DNA of 64,000 bases from Sinorhizobium terangae. GTDB lineage: Bacteria > Pseudomonadota > Alphaproteobacteria > Rhizobiales > Rhizobiaceae. The position numbers and the translations under genes are program-made. This document shows positions 25,019 through 33,868 of this stretch, piece after piece. Position 1 is the stretch's first letter, and every line of letters begins with the position of its first letter. Location of the stretch: contig NZ_WITC01000037.1 in NCBI RefSeq assembly GCF_009601505.1, forward strand, positions 60,305-124,304, given 5' to 3'. The notes beneath the pieces are model-generated. The model did no database searches. It worked only from the letters and a program-made list of their open reading frames with translations, and was not told the DNA's origin.

Positions 25019-26059
25019 ATGAAATCCGTTTTGAAGTTGATGGCGGGGGCTGCCATCATCGCGTCCATGCATTCGGCGGCCATCGCCAAGGATCTTGTCG
25101 TCGGCGTTTCCTGGTCGAACTTCCAGGAAGAGCGTTGGAAAACCGACGAGGCCGCCATCAAGGCCGCGCTTGAAGCTTCCGGCGACAAGTATATCTCCGC
25201 CGATGCCCAGTCTTCCGCCGCCAAGCAGCTGACCGACATCGAATCGCTGATCGCGCAGGGCGCAAACGCCTTGATCGTGCTTGCCCAGGACTCCGACGCG
25301 ATCGCCCCGGCGATCGAAAAGGCCACCGCAGAGGGTATCCCGGTCGTCGGCTATGACCGCCTGATCGAAAATCCGGCCGCCTTCTACATCACTTTCGACA
25401 ACAAGGAAGTGGGCCGCATGCAGGCTCGCGAAGTCTTCAAGGTGAAGCCGGAAGGCAACTTCGTCTTCATCAAGGGCTCCTCGTCCGACCCGAATGCCGA
25501 CTTCCTCTTTGCCGGCCAGATGGAAGTGCTGAAGGAAGCGGTTGACGGCGGCAAGATCAAGAACGTCGGCGAGGCCTACACCGACGGCTGGAAGCCGGAA
25601 AATGCCCAGAAGAACATGGAGCAGTTCCTGACCGCCAACGACAACAAGGTCGACGCGGTCGTCGCTTCGAACGACGGCACGGCCGGCGGCGCCATCGCGG
25701 CACTTTCGGCGCAGGGCCTCGCAGGCGCCGTTCCGGTCTCCGGGCAAGACGGTGACTTTGCGGCGCTTAACCGCGTCGCGCTCGGCACCCAGACGGTTTC
25801 CGTATGGAAGGACGCCCGCGAGCTCGGCAAGAAGGCCGCTGAAATCGCTTCCGCGCTCGCCGCCGGCAAGACGATGGACGAGATCGAGGGCGTTCAAACC
25901 TTCAACGGCGGACCGAAGGGCGTTGCCATGAAGTCGGTCTTCCTGGCACCGCTTGCCATCACCAAGGACAATCTGAACGTCGTCATCGACGCCGGCTGGA
26001 TTTCCAAGGACGCAGCCTGCCAGGGCGTTGCTGCCGGCACCATCGCCGCGTGCAACTGA
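25019..26059 (+). CDS. xylF: XylF, periplasmic xylose-binding protein
   Basis: The 346-residue protein is a CUT2 periplasmic binding protein with a signal peptide (hydrophobic stretch ending SAAIAKD). The mature start [20 protein letters not shown] and [17 protein letters not shown] followed by [11 protein letters not shown] are typical of xylose-binding proteins. It captures the sugar for XylH/XylG. The ATG at 25019 follows GGGAGGG. The three genes form an operon with a stem-loop after this first one. A related aldopentose cannot be excluded. Confidence 0.9.
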   Translation: MKSVLKLMAGAAIIASMHSAAIAKDLVVGVSWSNFQEERWKTDEAAIKAALEASGDKYISADAQSSAAKQLTDIESLIAQGANALIVLAQDSDAIAPAIEKATAEGIPVVGYDRLIENPAAFYITFDNKEVGRMQAREVFKVKPEGNFVFIKGSSSDPNADFLFAGQMEVLKEAVDGGKIKNVGEAYTDGWKPENAQKNMEQFLTANDNKVDAVVASNDGTAGGAIAALSAQGLAGAVPVSGQDGDFAALNRVALGTQTVSVWKDARELGKKAAEIASALAAGKTMDEIEGVQTFNGGPKGVAMKSVFLAPLAITKDNLNVVIDAGWISKDAACQGVAAGTIAACN

Positions 26060-26077
26060 CGGCTCGGCATTTGAATT

Positions 26078-26126
26078 GACCTCAAGACGCCGCAACGTGA
26101 CCGCGTTGCGGCGTTTGCTTGAGGTC
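26078..26126 (+). terminator. Long intercistronic stem-loop after xylF
   Basis: GACCTCAAG and CTTGAGGTC enclose the inner stem ACGCCGCAACG/CGTTGCGGCGT, giving a 20-bp stem with a 3-base bulge. It has no T run, so it is more likely an mRNA-stabilising or attenuating structure than a full terminator. Confidence 0.7.
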
Positions 26127-26217
26127 GGGACGGTCTTCGCATGCAGGTGATAAGATCGCGGCAACGCGGCGCGAAAATAGCCGCATGAGCAAATGGAAAC
26201 AGTGGGGGACGGCGGCC

Positions 26218-27531
26218 ATGGCCGACACGACAAATACCGCACATTTTAATCGCGCGCGCAGCGCGGCTGAGAATCCAGTGAAGCGCTTCTTCCGCGCCAC
26301 CGAAATCGATACCCGCCTGCTCGGCATGGTCGGCGCGATGCTGATCATCTGGATCGGCTTCGACTTCCTGTCCGGCGGCCTGTTCCTCACGCCGCGAAAC
26401 CTCTGGAACCTTTCGGTGCAGACTGCCTCGGTCGCCGTCATGGCGACCGGCATGGTTCTCGTCATCGTCACCCGCAATATCGATCTGTCGGTCGGCTCCA
26501 TCCTCGGCTTCGTCGGCATGATCATGGGCGTGCTGCAGGCTGAACTGCTGCCGCAGATCCTCGGCTTTAACCATCCTGCCACCTGGATCATCACGCTGCT
26601 TGCCGGCCTTTCCCTCGGAGCGGCGATCGGTGCACTCCATGGCATGATCATCGCTTTCCTCAACGTCCCGTCCTTTATCGTCACCCTCGGCGGTCTCCTC
26701 ATCTGGCGCGGCGCCACCTGGTTTGTGACCAGTGGCCGCACTGTCGCGCCGATGGACGCCACCTTCCGCCTGATGGGCGGCGGCACCGAAGGCTCGATCG
26801 GCGCGACGGCAAGCTGGATCGTCGGCTTGCTTGCCTGTCTCGCGATCGTCGCCAGCATCATCAACGCCCGCAAGCAACGTAAGCGCTTCGGCTTTCCCCG
26901 CCGCCCGGTCTGGGCCGAGTATTTCCTGTCGGGAATTGGCTGCGCCCTCGTTCTCGGCGCGGTGGCGGTCGCCAACAGCTATCCCTGGCCAACCAACATC
27001 GCCCGCAAATACGCCGAAGCCAGCGGCATCGCGTGGCCCGAAGGCGGCCTCTTCATCGCCCACGGCATCGCCATTCCGGTGCTGATCGCCATCGTCATCG
27101 GCATCGTCATGACCTTCATCGCCACGCGCCTGCGCTTCGGCCGCTACGTTTTCGCGATCGGTGGCAATCCGGAGGCGGCCGAGCTTGCCGGCATCAAGAC
27201 GCGCTGGGTCACCGTCCGCATCTTCGCGCTGATGGGCATGCTCTGCGCTGTCGCCGCCGCAATCTCGACGGCGCGCCTCAACGCCGCCACCAATGCCCAG
27301 GGCGAACTCGACGAACTTTACACGATCGCCGCGGCCGTCATCGGCGGCACCTCGCTTGCCGGCGGCATGGGCACGATTGCCGGCGCCATGCTCGGCGCCC
27401 TCGTCATGCAGTCGCTGCAATCCGGCATGGTGCTGCTCGGCATCGACAGCCCGCTGCAGCGGATCGTCGTCGGCGTCGTGCTGGTCACCGCCGTCTGGCT
27501 CGACACCGTATATCGCGCCCGCGCAAAATAA
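26218..27531 (+). CDS. xylH: XylH, xylose-type ABC transporter permease
   Basis: The 437-residue inner-membrane protein has ten or more hydrophobic helices. The CUT2 signature [17 protein letters not shown] lies near residue 82 and the late loop [25 protein letters not shown] contacts the ATPase. It is longer than RbsC, as XylH proteins are. The ATG at 26218 follows GGGGGA; ATGs at 26185 and 26119 lack a ribosome binding site. It lies between xylF and xylG, 14 bp before the latter. Confidence 0.92.
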   Translation: MADTTNTAHFNRARSAAENPVKRFFRATEIDTRLLGMVGAMLIIWIGFDFLSGGLFLTPRNLWNLSVQTASVAVMATGMVLVIVTRNIDLSVGSILGFVGMIMGVLQAELLPQILGFNHPATWIITLLAGLSLGAAIGALHGMIIAFLNVPSFIVTLGGLLIWRGATWFVTSGRTVAPMDATFRLMGGGTEGSIGATASWIVGLLACLAIVASIINARKQRKRFGFPRRPVWAEYFLSGIGCALVLGAVAVANSYPWPTNIARKYAEASGIAWPEGGLFIAHGIAIPVLIAIVIGIVMTFIATRLRFGRYVFAIGGNPEAAELAGIKTRWVTVRIFALMGMLCAVAAAISTARLNAATNAQGELDELYTIAAAVIGGTSLAGGMGTIAGAMLGALVMQSLQSGMVLLGIDSPLQRIVVGVVLVTAVWLDTVYRARAK

Positions 27532-27545
27532 TCAGGAGTACGAAC

Positions 27546-28331
<786 letters not shown>

Positions 28332-28355
28332 GCCTGAAGCTCTGCAAACACCACG

Positions 28356-28387
28356 AATGCCGCGTCCGAGGGCGCGGCATTTTTCTT
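28356..28387 (+). terminator. Rho-independent terminator of xylFHG
   Basis: A 9-bp perfect stem (AATGCCGCG/CGCGGCATT) with an 8-base loop runs into TTTCTTC 25 bp after the xylG stop. Confidence 0.85.
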
Positions 28388-28543
28388 CACGGAGGTCCCT
28401 TGTCCTATGCAGCGCTGCGGCCTCCACGCGAACACAGAACGCAAATTTCCGCTGCAAACTCATTCAATCACCATTGAAGCGGCGCGCAAGCTAGGCTAAG
28501 AACCGCTCACAGCCTGCTTCGGCGGCCCTGGCCGCCAACGGAT

Positions 28544-28620
28544 GCACCCGTAGCTCAGCTGGATAGAGTGTTGGATTCCGATTCCAAAGGTCACAGGTTC
28601 GAATCCTGTCGGGTGCGCCA
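28544..28620 (+). tRNA. tRNA-Arg(CCG)
   Basis: The 77-base sequence folds as a complete cloverleaf. The acceptor stem is GCACCCG/CGGGTGC, the anticodon stem TTGGA/TCCAA encloses the loop TTCCGAT, and the T stem ACAGG/CCTGT encloses TTCGAAT. The genomic sequence ends GCCA, so CCA is encoded. Anticodon CCG reads CGG, an arginine codon common in this GC-rich genome. Confidence 0.97.
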
Positions 28621-28744
28621 TTTTGATATAAACCTGAGAATCCAAGCCGCCGATTCTGCGCCCGAAGCGGCGGAAAATGTCTTTAGCAGTTCGGTTTTTG
28701 CGACGCCAAAGGCGGCGCGTATGCTGCAGGCAAGGACCTCAATC

Positions 28745-29296
28745 ATGAAGAAGCAAGTCTTGTTCATTCAAGGCGGCGGCGCAGGGACCCATGATGAATG
28801 GGACAACAAGCTCGTCGACAGCCTGAGGCGAGAACTTGGGCCTGGCTACGACGTCCGCTACCCGCGCATGCCGAACGAGGCAGATCCCACCTATTCCACA
28901 TGGAAGGCCGCGCTCGCGGAAGAGATCGCCGGCCTCGATGATGGCGCGATACTGATGGGCCACTCAATTGGCGGAACGGTTCTGATCAACGCGCTCGCGG
29001 GGTCACCACTGAACCGGAAGCTTGCGGGCATATTTCTCATCGCAGCGCCCTTTGTTGGCGCTGGCGGTTGGCCAAGTGAAGATATCCAGCCAACAGCCGA
29101 CCTCGGTGCGCGATTGCCTCCAAAGACGCCGGTCCATCTCTATCATGGCAGCGAAGACGACATTGCGCCGTTTGCGCATGTCGATCTCTATGAGAGAGCG
29201 ATACCCGGCGCGATAGTGCACCGGCTCCACGGCCGCGATCACCAGCTCAACGACGACTTGGCCGAGGTTGCCGCTGGCGTCCGCGCTTTGAAATGA
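28745..29296 (+). CDS. RBBP9/YdeN-type alpha/beta hydrolase
   Basis: The 183-residue protein is a small serine hydrolase. It has the nucleophile Ser74 in MGHSIGG, an acid in GSEDDIAP and a late His in HGRDHQL, so the triad is complete. Its order of elements and short length fit the RBBP9/YdeN group, whose natural substrates are mostly unknown. The frame is open back into the tRNA gene, but the ATG at 28745 with AAGGA about nine bases before it begins the conserved core. It follows the tRNA by 124 bp and stands alone. Confidence 0.85.
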   Translation: MKKQVLFIQGGGAGTHDEWDNKLVDSLRRELGPGYDVRYPRMPNEADPTYSTWKAALAEEIAGLDDGAILMGHSIGGTVLINALAGSPLNRKLAGIFLIAAPFVGAGGWPSEDIQPTADLGARLPPKTPVHLYHGSEDDIAPFAHVDLYERAIPGAIVHRLHGRDHQLNDDLAEVAAGVRALK

Positions 29297-29503
29297 GACG
29301 GGCCTGCCTGCGACCGCGTTCTCCAACGGGACTTCATATCCGGTATTCAGCGGCGCTTCAGCTCACCCCCACCCCGGTGTGTAGCAGTTTCCGGCGACCC
29401 CGGTCACAGATGTTTTTTGTGACGGCTCGACACCGCATCGGTCGTCGGGCGCTGTTCACCGGTCGATCTGGCGATCACAAAACGCACAGAAAGCTCACGC
29501 TTG

Positions 29504-29529
29504 AAATTACATTAGCGCTAATGTAATTT
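29504..29529. promoter_or_regulatory. Perfect 26-bp palindrome before the marR operon
   Basis: AAATTACATTAGC is followed directly by its reverse complement. The site ends seven bases before the ATG of the MarR gene, covering where a ribosome binding site would be. It is a strong candidate for MarR autorepression. Confidence 0.8.
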
Positions 29530-29536
29530 GCTGCCC

Positions 29537-30028
29537 ATGAGCCAAAAACAGATGCCAGGTCTCGGTGAACTGCTCCGCTATGTCGGAGAATTGGTCGATC
29601 AGGGTGCGGAGGAAGAGTACCGCGCCATGAACCTCCCCTATCGCGCCAGATACACCCCGGTCATGCGTGCGCTCGCCGCCGGCGCGGAAACCGTGACCGA
29701 GATCACCGCCCTGAGCAACCTCACGCAGGGCGCGATCAGCCAGACCGTGAGGCTGATGGAGGCCGATGGCCTAGTGGCACGCCATCGCCTGGAGGATGGG
29801 CGCAAGAACGGTGTTCATCTGACGGCTCGCGGCCGGGAATTGCTGAAGAGACTTGAACCCCACTGGGCGATCACCTTCACAGCCATAGACGCGTTGGAAA
29901 AGGAAATTGGCCATCCGCTTCTTGAGGTGCTGGCAAAAACGGCGCGCGCACTGGAACACCAGGGATTTGCCGCCCGACTGAGGGCCGCCGCACACCACGC
30001 AAACGAGGATCACGTCGATGCAGACTGA
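29537..30028 (+). CDS. MarR-family transcriptional regulator
   Basis: The 163-residue protein has the winged-helix core of MarR: the helix-turn-helix VTEITALSNLTQGAISQTVRLMEADGLV and the wing RHRLEDGRKNGVHLTARG. The helices on either side form the dimer interface. The ATG at 29537 has no clear ribosome binding site, because the palindrome occupies it. The methyltransferase gene begins 11 bases before this gene stops, so the pair is translationally coupled. It probably represses its own operon and responds to a small aromatic or lipid-like molecule. Confidence 0.87.
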   Translation: MSQKQMPGLGELLRYVGELVDQGAEEEYRAMNLPYRARYTPVMRALAAGAETVTEITALSNLTQGAISQTVRLMEADGLVARHRLEDGRKNGVHLTARGRELLKRLEPHWAITFTAIDALEKEIGHPLLEVLAKTARALEHQGFAARLRAAAHHANEDHVDAD

Positions 30029-30779
30029 CACGATGCTGCGCAAGAACTGGTTCGGTGCAGGAGGCAGCGCCTATGCGCAGTTCAGGCCCGAGTACCCGGT
30101 CGCGCTGTCGACGTTTCTTGCGAAAGTGTCTCCCACCCGTGACATGGCCGTCGATGTCGGCTGCGGCAACGGGCAACTGACCCGGCAACTGGCGACCTAT
30201 TTCGATCGCGTGATCGGGGTAGACCCTAGCGAAGACCAGATCGCCAACGCTCAGGCCGAGGACAAGGTGCGATATCTTTGCGCGCCGGCCGAAAAACTGC
30301 CTCTTCCGGACAACACGGCGAGCCTCATCACCGCAGCACAGGCCGCCCACTGGTTCGATCTGCCGGCCTTTTATGCCGAGGCTCGCCGGATCGCCGTCGA
30401 GAACGCCGTTATCGCGCTCATCAGCTACGGGGTGCTCCGGCTGGAACCTGATGAACTTCAGGAGCGGTTCATCGACTTCTACCACAACGAGATCGGCCCC
30501 TATTGGCCGACGGAGCGCAAGCTGGTGGACACCGGCTATGCCGATATCACCTTCCCTTTCAATGAGCGGGCAGCACCGGAGATGGAGATCCACAGGGCCT
30601 GGGAGCTCGGCGATTTCCTGGGCTACCTGTCGACATGGTCCGCCGTGCACCGTGTCAACGACGCCGGGCGCGAAGACATTCTCACGGCCTTTGTCCGGGA
30701 TATTTCCGAACTCTGGGGCGACCCGGCGAAGAAGCGGCCGGTGTCCTGGCCCATCAACATGAGATTGGGGACGATATGA
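30018..30779 (+). CDS. Class I SAM-dependent methyltransferase
   Basis: The 253-residue protein has the Rossmann methyltransferase fold: motif I AVDVGCGNGQL (about 44-54), an acidic ribose-binding position in IGVDPSEDQI, and motif IV around LITAAQAAHWFDLPAF. The aromatic HWFD segment is shared with the trans-aconitate and Crg1-like family, whose members methylate small carboxylic acids or toxins. It overlaps MarR by 11 bases and the thioesterase by four (ATGA). Substrate is unknown. Confidence 0.87.
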   Translation: MQTDTMLRKNWFGAGGSAYAQFRPEYPVALSTFLAKVSPTRDMAVDVGCGNGQLTRQLATYFDRVIGVDPSEDQIANAQAEDKVRYLCAPAEKLPLPDNTASLITAAQAAHWFDLPAFYAEARRIAVENAVIALISYGVLRLEPDELQERFIDFYHNEIGPYWPTERKLVDTGYADITFPFNERAAPEMEIHRAWELGDFLGYLSTWSAVHRVNDAGREDILTAFVRDISELWGDPAKKRPVSWPINMRLGTI

Positions 30780-31213
30780 ACGATATCAGCGAACTGCCGA
30801 TACTCGAGGCTGGCCTGCGTCATCGCGAACGGCTGGCGGTCACCCCGTTTCACACCGTGCCCGAGGTCGATGATGCCTGGCCAGGCTTCAGGGATATGCC
30901 GCCGGTGTTCGCAACGGCGATGATGATCGGCTTCATCGAGCAGACCTGCATCGAAGCGTTGCGTCCTTATCTCACCGACCAACAACGCACCGTCGGCACC
31001 CATGTCGATGTCAGCCATGTCGCGCCAACACCCGTCGGCATGTCGGTGACGGCAGATGTCGAACTGGTAGCGGTGGACGAAAGATCGCTTCTCTTCAAAG
31101 TCTGCTGCTGCGACGAAGCTGGTCTGATTGGCGAAGGAACCCATCGCCGCGCCATCATCGACCTGAACCGGTTTACCCGGCGATTGGCTGACAAGGCCGC
31201 CCAGGCCAGCTAG
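30776..31213 (+). CDS. FlK-like hot-dog thioesterase
   Basis: The 145-residue protein is a hot-dog thioesterase close to the fluoroacetyl-CoA thioesterase FlK. Thr47 (FAT), Glu55 (FIEQTC) and His76 (GTHVDVSH) match the Thr42/Glu50/His76 triad of FlK in order and spacing. It probably hydrolyses a short acyl-CoA, but FlK selectivity cannot be read from sequence. Its ATG overlaps the methyltransferase stop (ATGA). The operon ends here and the MarR-GNAT control region begins at once. Confidence 0.8.
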   Translation: MNDISELPILEAGLRHRERLAVTPFHTVPEVDDAWPGFRDMPPVFATAMMIGFIEQTCIEALRPYLTDQQRTVGTHVDVSHVAPTPVGMSVTADVELVAVDERSLLFKVCCCDEAGLIGEGTHRRAIIDLNRFTRRLADKAAQAS

Positions 31214-31232
31214 TTGACATTCCGATATTATG

Positions 31233-31264
31233 TGACAAAGTCAGTGATATATATGACAACGTCA
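31233..31264. promoter_or_regulatory. Two tandem TGAC-N3-GTCA operators
   Basis: TGAC-AAA-GTCA (31233-31243) and TGAC-AAC-GTCA (31254-31264) are perfect dyads exactly 21 bp apart, two turns of the helix. An outer pair TAGTTGAC (31211-31218)/GTCAACTA (31261-31268) flanks them. They end 16 bp before the MarR-GNAT gene. Confidence 0.7.
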
Positions 31265-31280
31265 ACTAAATGGATGTTCC

Positions 31281-32216
31281 ATGCCGCAGGTCGATCAGGA
31301 AGATTATGTGGCCGCGGTGCGCCGCTTCAGCCGTTTCTACACACGCCGGATCGGCCTGCTGCACGAGGGCCTGCTCGGCGGCCCCCTGTCGCTCGCCGAG
31401 GGCCGCCTCGTCTACGAGCTGGCGCAGCGTAAGACATCCACAGCCAAGGAGCTCGGAGCCGAGCTCGAGCTCGATTCCGGATATCTCAGCCGGCTCCTGA
31501 GGGGCCTGGAAGAGCGCGGTCTCGTCTCGAAAAGCCCGTCGCAGGAGGACGGCCGGCAGGTTCTGATCTCGCTGACCCCGGCGGGCCGCGAGAGCTTCGC
31601 AACCATCGACGCGCGTTCGCGCGACGAGGTGAGCGCCATGCTCGATCGCCTCTCACTGCCCGAACGGCGGAAGCTCGCGACGGCACTTGCCGAGGCCGAG
31701 CGACTGCTGGGCGGTGCGACCCCGGAACCTGCTCGCGTCCCCTATATCCTCCGCCCGCATCAGCCCGGAGACATGGGTTGGATCGTCCATCGCCACGGTG
31801 TGCTCTATTCTGAGGAATACGGATGGGATGAGCGGTTTGAGGCCCTCGTCGCCCAGATCACGGCCGATTTCATTCAAAACTTCAAGCCGAACCGCGAGCG
31901 CTGCTGGGTCGCGGAGCGCGAAGGCGAGATCGTCGGTTCTGTCTTCCTCGTTGAAGAATCTGCGACCGTCGGCAAGCTCCGCCTCCTCTACACCGAGCCA
32001 AGCGCACGAGGTCTCGGGATCGGCCGCCGGCTGGTCGAGGAATGCATCCGCTTTGCGCGACAGGTGGGGTATTCGAAGGTTACCCTCTGGACCAATGACA
32101 TCCTGACCGCAGCAAGGCACATCTACCAAACGACGGGTTTTCATCTCGTGCACGAGGAGAAGCACCATAGTTTCGGGCACGATTTGGTCGGGCAGAATTG
32201 GGAACTGGTGCTGTGA
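31281..32216 (+). CDS. MarR-GNAT fusion: HTH regulator and N-acetyltransferase
   Basis: The 311-residue protein joins a MarR domain (1-145) to a GNAT acetyltransferase (about 155-311). The MarR part has STAKELGAELELDSGYLSRLLRGLEERGLV; the GNAT part has the acetyl-CoA loop EPSARGLGIGRRLVEECIRFA. Such fusions occur widely, but their acetyl acceptors are mostly unknown. The two perfect dyads just upstream indicate autoregulation. No strong ribosome binding site precedes the ATG. Confidence 0.88.
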   Translation: MPQVDQEDYVAAVRRFSRFYTRRIGLLHEGLLGGPLSLAEGRLVYELAQRKTSTAKELGAELELDSGYLSRLLRGLEERGLVSKSPSQEDGRQVLISLTPAGRESFATIDARSRDEVSAMLDRLSLPERRKLATALAEAERLLGGATPEPARVPYILRPHQPGDMGWIVHRHGVLYSEEYGWDERFEALVAQITADFIQNFKPNRERCWVAEREGEIVGSVFLVEESATVGKLRLLYTEPSARGLGIGRRLVEECIRFARQVGYSKVTLWTNDILTAARHIYQTTGFHLVHEEKHHSFGHDLVGQNWELVL

Positions 32217-32319
32217 CGGTGACACGGCCCTGCCCCAGCGCCGCGTCAGACGCGTACGGCAACGCCTCGGAAGCGCCAACTCGGCGTCCGGTGGTAAGGG
32301 CTCGACCGGAGATCGCCCG

Positions 32320-32790
32320 TTACGACGGGTGACTGAAGCGGGCCACTTGCGCATCCTTCATCAGGCTGCGGAAGTTTGGTCCGCTGACATGCACCAGTGT
32401 CTTGTGGTCGCCGCCTTCGAAATAGACGTCGGTGACGTTGCCGAGACTCTCGTCAAGGACCACCGGCACATTATAGGCCGATCCGATGGGCGGCACCGCG
32501 CCGGTGTCGCAATCGGCGAAAAGCGTGCTGACCTCCTCTTCCGAGGCGAGGCCAAGGCGCCTGTTCATCACGTCCTGCAACGTGGAGAGCTCGATCCGAT
32601 GCGTGCTTGGAACAACGGCGAGAAAGTATCCCATTTCGTGATGCACGACGACGGACTTGGCCAGCCTGCTGCCCGGAACATGCGCCGCCTGCGCCGACTG
32701 GCTGGTGGTTGCCGTGCGGTGGTGAGCGACGGTGTCATAGGCCACACCCTCGCCTTCGATGTAGTTCTGAAGCTTCCTTGCGATCGTCAT
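32320..32790 (-). CDS. ybaK: YbaK/EbsC-type aminoacyl-tRNA deacylase
   Basis: The 156-residue protein belongs to the YbaK/ProX editing family, which removes wrong amino acids from charged tRNA. It has the expected AHVPGSRLAKSVVVHH with the conserved Lys, then VPSTHRIELSTLQDVM and GAVPPIGSAYNVPVVLDESL. These proteins edit mischarged tRNA-Pro or related tRNAs; the exact tRNA cannot be named. The ATG at 32790 follows GAGG; a GTG at 32799 is the alternative. It is a single gene, convergent with the MarR-GNAT gene. Confidence 0.85.
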   Translation of the reverse strand: MTIARKLQNYIEGEGVAYDTVAHHRTATTSQSAQAAHVPGSRLAKSVVVHHEMGYFLAVVPSTHRIELSTLQDVMNRRLGLASEEEVSTLFADCDTGAVPPIGSAYNVPVVLDESLGNVTDVYFEGGDHKTLVHVSGPNFRSLMKDAQVARFSHPS

Positions 32791-32974
32791 CGTAGGCACC
32801 TCAATGTTGCGTAGTGACGTATCAGGAGAGACATTTTCCTCTCATCAACTGCGAAGTCAACGGCGAATGGCCGTTGCGCCGGCCGCACTTCAATTCCAAA
32901 AACACCCACTGCAGACGCAACAAAGGCCGGCGGCCGCCGTGCAGCCACCGGCCTTCTGCAACTTCGGCCGGTCG

Positions 32975-33817
32975 TTACGCGGCCGCACTGTCCTTCGGAA
33001 AGTCCGTCGATACCGCGAGTTCCCGCCAGGCGGCGAGTTCGCCGGCGACATGGGCGTTCTTGGCTTCGATCGCGGCCACGGTGTCGCTTCCGAAGGGCAT
33101 GCGCAGCGGCGGGTTGTCGGCGTGGGCAAGTTGCACCATCGCTTTGGCGAACCGCGCCGGGTCGCCCGGCTGGGCATGGTTTGCCGTCTTGGCGAATTCG
33201 CGCATGGCGCCAACGGTCTCGCTATAATCGGAGATCGACAGCGGGCTCACCGACAACGACTGCTCGTCCAGGAAGTCGGTGCGGAAGAAACCCGGCTCGA
33301 CCACCGTCGCCTTGATGCCGAGCGGCGCCAATTCCTGCGCAAGCGCCTCGGTCAGCCCTTCGATCGCGAATTTGGTCGAGCCGTAGACGCCCCAGCCGGT
33401 AAAGGCCGTATAGCCGCCGATCGACGAGATGTTGATGATGTGGCCGGAGCGCTGGCTGCGCATCTGCGGCAGGACGGCACGGGTGACGGCGAGAACGCCG
33501 AAGACATTGGTGCGATAGATCTTCTCGATTTCTTCCGCGGTCGCTTCCTCGACGGCCCCGAGCAGACCGTAGCCGGCATTGTTGAGCAGCACGTCGATCC
33601 GGCCGAAGCGCTCGACCGCTGCTGCGGCTGCCGCCCGGGCCTGTTCCTCATTGGTGACGTCGAGCGCGAGCGTCAGGAGGTTCGCGTGCTGGCCGAGCGA
33701 ATCGAGGGATTCGACGCGACGCGCCGTGGCAACGACCGCATCACCGGCACTGAGTGCCTCCTTGGTGATCAGTGCGCCAAAGCCGCGGGAGGCACCTGTG
33801 ATGAACCAGATACGCAT
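32975..33817 (-). CDS. Classical short-chain dehydrogenase/reductase
   Basis: The 280-residue NAD(P)-dependent oxidoreductase has the TGASRGFG cofactor loop, NNAGYG, and the catalytic YGSTK with Ser upstream (NISSIGGY). It resembles oxidoreductases often annotated as DltE/retinol-dehydrogenase-like, but the substrate is not known. The ATG at 33817 is chosen over a TTG at 33868. The second SDR lies 51 bp upstream on the same strand with the same 280-residue length and domain order, so it is likely a tandem paralogue. Confidence 0.87.
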   Translation of the reverse strand: MRIWFITGASRGFGALITKEALSAGDAVVATARRVESLDSLGQHANLLTLALDVTNEEQARAAAAAAVERFGRIDVLLNNAGYGLLGAVEEATAEEIEKIYRTNVFGVLAVTRAVLPQMRSQRSGHIINISSIGGYTAFTGWGVYGSTKFAIEGLTEALAQELAPLGIKATVVEPGFFRTDFLDEQSLSVSPLSISDYSETVGAMREFAKTANHAQPGDPARFAKAMVQLAHADNPPLRMPFGSDTVAAIEAKNAHVAGELAAWRELAVSTDFPKDSAAA

Positions 33818-33868
33818 GGGAATATCCTTTTTCCTTGAGTTGAGTCGGATGTTTTCTTCGAGTGTCAA

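Noticed and set aside
28544..28620. tRNA gene as an attachment site of an integrated island
   Set aside because: No integrase follows, and I found no repeat of the tRNA 3' end within the window. The genes on both sides look native in composition.
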